Positions 60,529 to 64,000 of a stretch of 64,000 nucleotides of DNA are shown here, piece after piece. Position 1 is the stretch's first letter. Each line of letters opens with the position of its first letter. The stretch lies in NCBI RefSeq assembly GCF_002953715.1, contig NZ_CP025012.1:3100001-3164000 (forward strand), given 5' to 3'. The translations under genes were made by a program, and so were the position numbers. The notes under the pieces are model-generated. The model was not told the origin of the DNA, ran no database searches, and was given only the letters and a program-made list of their open reading frames with translations. This DNA is from Rhizobium leguminosarum (lineage in GTDB: Bacteria > Pseudomonadota > Alphaproteobacteria > Rhizobiales > Rhizobiaceae).

Positions 60529-62208
60529 TCAATTTGCCAAGGCCGCGGCAGGAACGATCTCGGCCTTCTGATTTCTCGGGCAACGGAGACTTTCCTTCGC
60601 CTCCGGTCCACAGACATGCAAGCCGGGCTCTTCACCATAAGGGATGATACCATTGATGATGCCAAGATCGAGCGCCTGAGAACGAAGTATATTTCCTTGC
60701 TCAATTGATGTCGCAAGCATCATCATCTCGTATGTCTCAGCCCTGACGCCCATCTCGTCGAAATAGGCGAAGAATTTCGTATATTGAGCCGCCGTGGGTC
60801 TGACGAGGCCGATAGCGGAATATCCGGCAATCCGCGGCGTTCCGCTCGTCAAGACAACAGTACAGGTCGAAAGGCAGTACGCACGGCCGGCAAAGACTTC
60901 GCCCTCGGTCGGTCCGTTTTTGGCAATGCTGGCGTTGCAACGCGGATCCAGCTTTGGACAATTGGGCAACTGCGTTCTGCCAATGGAGGTCTCCAGACCT
61001 GCAGCACGGATCATACGCCCCATCGCGAAAGCCGCATCCATGTCCCCGCCATTAGACTGAAGGACGACCGGCAGCTTTCTTCCGCCGAGCGTCTTCAAGG
61101 TCGCCTCCAGGCGGGCCGGTGTATCCGGCGTGATGTCTCCATCCGCGGAAATCCACTGCGTGCACTCTTCCTGGCAATTGCCATGGTACATCAGGAGAAA
61201 GTCCATCGGCCGGGTTCTCGGCAGAGTCTCGCTTGTGTCTGCGGCCGCATCCTGCACCGGTGCCTGAGATACAGGCGCCTTAGCCGCCACAGGCGCTTCG
61301 GCTACCGGATGGCCGTGACAGATAGCCTCGGCAGCGGCATCCGGCGCGCAGAGCGGCATGCCGGGCCGCTCATTGTAAGCTAGGACGTCCGTCGCAAGCC
61401 CCATTCGAACTGCGTCTGCGGGCGCTACGATGTTGATGCTGTCAGGCGTGGCGCCCATCATCAGACCGATCACATCCTGGCTGACGCCCATTTCTTTCAA
61501 ATAGGCTGTCAAGGCAGCGGTGGCCTTCTTTCCAAGTTTGGTGGAACTGCTCTGCCCCGCCACCTTGCGTCCAACCTCCTTGCGGGAGATTTCCTTCTTC
61601 TTGCCATTCACGATCTTGTATTCGATGCGATAGGAAACACGCACCTTGTTGTAGACGGTCGTGATCTGGTGGACGCCGATAAAGGCCCATTGCGATGCGA
61701 CACGCGACGTACCGCCGGCAAAGGCCAGCGGACAGGCAGAAAAGCAGTAAGCGCCGGCCGAATAGGTGTCACCGACCGCGGTGCCGTCCTTTGCAATAGC
61801 GGCTTGGCAGCGCGTATCCTCAACAGGACAATCCTTCAGCTGCGTCCCGCCGACGGCTGTTTCCAGACCGGCTTTGCGGATCATCCGGCCCATCGCATAG
61901 GCGGCATCGACATCGCCACCCTCCGAACGGAAAACGACAGGCAATTTCCGGTCGCCGATCTTCTTGAGAATTTTTCTGAGCCGCGCGGGCGTATCGGACG
62001 TTATGCGCCCCTCTGCCGATATCCATTCCGGACAGTTTTCCTGGCAGAGAAAACTACGCACGAGGATGAAGCTCATCGGCGGCTGTGCTGCCTTCTTCTC
62101 CTCGGCAGCCTGCGCGATTACCGCTCCGATCGGCAAGGTCAAAAGGAGAAAAACAAGTAATGATCTGGAAAATAGACACTTCACCAAAAAAGAAATTGCA
62201 AAGCGCAC
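60529..62208 (-). CDS. Secreted protein with two tandem ClpP/crotonase-like domains
   Basis: A 559-residue exported protein. A signal peptide (about 1-34) precedes two homologous domains, residues about 45-300 and about 330-540, each with an N-terminal WISA(E/D)G-I-DTPARL segment, a GGD-DAA-AMGRMIR helix, and a Cys-Ser-Cys segment. The first copy keeps CFSAC (S157) and a GVHQ His (H180), as expected for a ClpP-like serine centre. The second has CLSTC (S447) but Arg470 in place of the His. I place it near the COG3904 family from memory. GTG start at 62208. Confidence 0.85.
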   Translation of the reverse strand: MRFAISFLVKCLFSRSLLVFLLLTLPIGAVIAQAAEEKKAAQPPMSFILVRSFLCQENCPEWISAEGRITSDTPARLRKILKKIGDRKLPVVFRSEGGDVDAAYAMGRMIRKAGLETAVGGTQLKDCPVEDTRCQAAIAKDGTAVGDTYSAGAYCFSACPLAFAGGTSRVASQWAFIGVHQITTVYNKVRVSYRIEYKIVNGKKKEISRKEVGRKVAGQSSSTKLGKKATAALTAYLKEMGVSQDVIGLMMGATPDSINIVAPADAVRMGLATDVLAYNERPGMPLCAPDAAAEAICHGHPVAEAPVAAKAPVSQAPVQDAAADTSETLPRTRPMDFLLMYHGNCQEECTQWISADGDITPDTPARLEATLKTLGGRKLPVVLQSNGGDMDAAFAMGRMIRAAGLETSIGRTQLPNCPKLDPRCNASIAKNGPTEGEVFAGRAYCLSTCTVVLTSGTPRIAGYSAIGLVRPTAAQYTKFFAYFDEMGVRAETYEMMMLATSIEQGNILRSQALDLGIINGIIPYGEEPGLHVCGPEAKESLRCPRNQKAEIVPAAALAN

Positions 62209-62673
62209 GATTAAATTGCCTCAGTTGTACTGAGCATAGGCTTAGCAATTGGATTGACTGCCAGCAAGCCGGATTTCGATGCCCGCTGCAGTCCTCTTAT
62301 CCTTGTTCTCTCATTGCAATCAGGCTTAGATGGCGAACCATCGCGGCCGTGTTCAAGCAGATCAGCTGCTCCAGCGAAATGTGCTGGAGCCCACCGCCTG
62401 TAAGTCGGTGCGAGAGGACCGGACTTCTCCCCGAGTTCTCCCAAGTGATTCTCTGCCTGCCCGGCTGCGCGAGGCCATAGCTATGCCGTCACGAAGGGTT
62501 TCACGATACCGCAACGTTATCTTTGCAAGTCGAAACTCAATCAGAGCGCGATCTCCTGTGGCTAATTTTTCACAATTTGAATGAATCGCCTTGTCTTAAG
62601 TTAATTGGGGCTAGCATCCCGCAGATTTTCTGTATTTGATAGCGGTAACATTGAGGCTGCCGGGGGCGTACAA
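62209..62673. other. Intergenic region with a hairpin, no gene seen
   Basis: Divergent promoter region of the secreted ClpP-fold protein and the LuxR gene. It contains a perfect 8-bp hairpin, gctccagc-gaaatgt-gctggagc (62368-62390). Short frames here look non-coding. A small RNA cannot be excluded. Confidence 0.45.
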
Positions 62674-63399
62674 ATGTCTTACATGACTACCTCTGAAAGA
62701 CAGTCATTGCTTTCGGCAGAGCTTGCGACCGCTCGAACGCGCAGCCTGTTTGCGCAGGCGCTCGGCAGGGTCTCCACAGCCTTCGGATTGTCGCATGCGA
62801 CGCTGATGCACGCTCCTTCCCCCGAAGATCTTCTCTTGAAACCCCTGCTGATCGAGAGCTCGCTTCCGACCGCCTATATCAGGGATTTCGACCGCGCCCA
62901 TATGATACGCGGCTGCCCTTTCGGCCTAAGGCTGAGGCAGTCCGCTGTGCCGCCGGTCTGGCACCTCAACGACGCCGTCAATGGTCAGGCCTTTCCCGCG
63001 GAACTGCGCGCCCTGATGCTGCGCCATGCCATACCGGCAGGCGTTGCCATGCCGACCCTTGCAGCCGACGGCCAGCGCCTGGTCTTTTGGTTCTGCGGCG
63101 AACGCGCCGCACTCGGCCAAAGCGAGATCAACGAGCTGGCAATGATCATTCTCCATGCACTCGATGCATACAATGCAGTCAAACGCAACGAGGAATGCGC
63201 GCATAACGCGCTATCGAACAGAGAACTAGAAGTTGTGCGCTGGACGGCCCAGGGCAAGACCTCGATCGAAATCGGCCAGATCCTGACGCTCTCGGACCAT
63301 ACGGTGAACGCCTATATGACGAATGCGATCAAAAAACTCGATTGCGTCAACCGCACCCAGTTGGTAGCTAAGGCAATTCGATTGAAGCTGATCAACTGA
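62674..63399 (+). CDS. LuxR family regulator with autoinducer-domain-like N-terminus
   Basis: A 241-residue regulator. The N-terminal half (about 20-165) resembles the acyl-homoserine lactone-binding domain, but the hallmark Asp-Pro segment reads RGCPFGLR in place of a DPV, and the Trp is displaced, so ligand binding is doubtful. The C-terminal HTH (LSNRELEVVRWTAQGKTSIEIG and SDHTVNAYMTNAIKKLDC) is intact. The start at 62674 follows GGGGGCG. No lux-type synthase gene is nearby. The next gene is a PAS protein. Confidence 0.88.
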   Translation: MSYMTTSERQSLLSAELATARTRSLFAQALGRVSTAFGLSHATLMHAPSPEDLLLKPLLIESSLPTAYIRDFDRAHMIRGCPFGLRLRQSAVPPVWHLNDAVNGQAFPAELRALMLRHAIPAGVAMPTLAADGQRLVFWFCGERAALGQSEINELAMIILHALDAYNAVKRNEECAHNALSNRELEVVRWTAQGKTSIEIGQILTLSDHTVNAYMTNAIKKLDCVNRTQLVAKAIRLKLIN

Positions 63400-63445
63400 G
63401 GAATCAGAAGAGAGTCGGCACCTCGTCCCGTGATCTGGGGGAAAC

Positions 63446-63907
63446 GTGCCTCTTCACTTCGAACAGCCCGTCATTGACAAGACAGAACAATCCCGCGCCC
63501 ACATCGGCATTACCGATGCGGAAGTTGTCCAGATGCTCGCTGCCTATCGTCTTTTCGGCTTCTGGCGCATCGACATCGAGACAGGACACTTCTTTGCAAG
63601 CGAGGATGTCCACGCGATCTTCGGCCTCCCCTACAGCGACGGCCCTGTCAACCTGACAGAGCTGATGTCGCGCATCCATGAGGAGGACCGCAGCCTGATC
63701 GCCCAAACCTTCGAGGAGGCGAGCCTTCATGGCGTCGGCTTCCATTTCGTCTATCGCGTCGACAATCGCCTTGGCGGCTACAAGCTGGTGCGCAGCGTTG
63801 GCCGCTTCCGTGACGATGAAAGTGGCGGCGGCATCGTCGGCGTCACCTATGAATTCGTCGAAAGACTGCGCGTCGTCGGCTTCGAGGACAACACGATACC
63901 CCGCTAG
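63446..63907 (+). CDS. Small PAS-domain protein
   Basis: A 153-residue protein with one PAS fold: FGFWRIDIETGHFFASEDVHAIFGLP, then LTELMSRIHEEDRSLIAQTFEEA, and a C-terminal beta sheet ending GVTYEFVERL. No output domain follows, so it may act as a partner of another sensor or regulator. GTG start at 63446 after GGGGGAAAC. The LuxR gene ends 46 bp before it, so they may be cotranscribed. TAG stop lies in a repeat. Confidence 0.85.
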   Translation: MPLHFEQPVIDKTEQSRAHIGITDAEVVQMLAAYRLFGFWRIDIETGHFFASEDVHAIFGLPYSDGPVNLTELMSRIHEEDRSLIAQTFEEASLHGVGFHFVYRVDNRLGGYKLVRSVGRFRDDESGGGIVGVTYEFVERLRVVGFEDNTIPR

Positions 63908-64000
63908 AACAGGATGTCGTCCGAAAACCGCTCACACTTTTCGGCATCATGCTCTAGTTCAACAATGATAGCGCGTCCTGCTGGACGCGCGGGATTCAAA
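63904..64000. repeat. Repeat, type C hairpin followed by a type B hairpin, cut by window edge
   Basis: ctagaacaggatgtcgtccgaaaaccgctcacacttttcggcatcatgctctag is a near palindrome, beginning in the PAS stop codon. After a gap, gcgcgtcc-tgct-ggacgcgc (63971-63990) repeats the type B hairpin. The element runs off the window. Confidence 0.65.

Noticed and set aside
62330..62584. An 84-codon plus-strand frame in the divergent gap
   Set aside because: Poor codon bias, no ribosome-binding site, Arg-rich; not credible as a protein.
1..64000. CRISPR arrays, tRNA or rRNA genes, insertion sequences, prophage
   Set aside because: No regular spaced repeats, no cloverleaf, and no transposase or phage genes were found on reading the window. 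The dispersed palindromes are intergenic repeats, not arrays.

Overview
The window looks like chromosomal core DNA of a fast-growing alphaproteobacterium of the Rhizobium etli / R. leguminosarum group. The evidence is the high-GC codon use, a fused trpE(G) behind a trpL leader with three Trp codons, a fbcFBC-type petABC operon, a type-2 leuA, an unlinked ClpS2-like adaptor, DUF2125-like and extensin-like proteins, and many copies of rhizobial-type (RIME-like) intergenic palindromes. I see no insertion sequence, prophage, CRISPR array, rRNA or tRNA. Species assignment is from memory of gene content, not from a search.

Layout. 1-9 kb: a protein cut by the left edge, prs, a secreted DUF2125-like protein (minus), rplY/ctc, a membrane GGDEF-EAL protein, a periplasmic solute-binding protein, pth and a GNAT enzyme. 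9-17 kb: clpS2 (minus), ychF, a DUF2157 membrane protein (minus), a translationally coupled MaoC pair, apt (minus), and petABC (minus) ending at a strong terminator. 17-25 kb: a membrane-anchored EEP-fold protein, two paralogous ABC half-exporters (minus) with an unpaired RHH antitoxin-like gene between them, trmL and a Na/Pi cotransporter. 25-29 kb: hemF, several small proteins, and a coupled operon DUF1285-nudix-CCA transferase (minus). 29.4-36.6 kb: a five-gene operon moxR - DUF58 - DUF4159 - GATase-like membrane protein - GNAT. 36.8-43.9 kb: GNAT, glutathionyl-hydroquinone reductase-like GST, nudix, metallophosphoesterase, TPR protein, an ECF sigma / anti-sigma pair, and a divergent quinone oxidoreductase / HxlR regulator pair. 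44-51.9 kb: leuA with a leucine-rich leader peptide gene, a BenE-type transporter, clpP, DUF2076, a CDF exporter coupled to queF, and a DUF2161 nuclease-like gene. 52-57 kb: trpE(G) with trpL and attenuator, and a TonB haem receptor preceded by a perfect 10-bp inverted repeat. 57-64 kb: an extensin-like protein, fhs, a UPF0114 protein, a secreted ClpP-fold protein with a duplicated domain, a LuxR-type regulator and a PAS protein running into another repeat.

The most interesting signals are regulatory or architectural. Both amino-acid leader peptides (leuL and trpL) begin exactly 7 nt after a -10 hexamer with a 17-bp spacer, so both are predicted to be leaderless. The trpL case resembles what is known for Sinorhizobium trpL; the leuL case is my inference. 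A secreted ClpP-fold protein carries a tandem duplicate whose second copy has lost the His-equivalent residue. Several genes end exactly at, or inside, intergenic palindromic repeats. No clear mobile defence or biosynthetic island is present.
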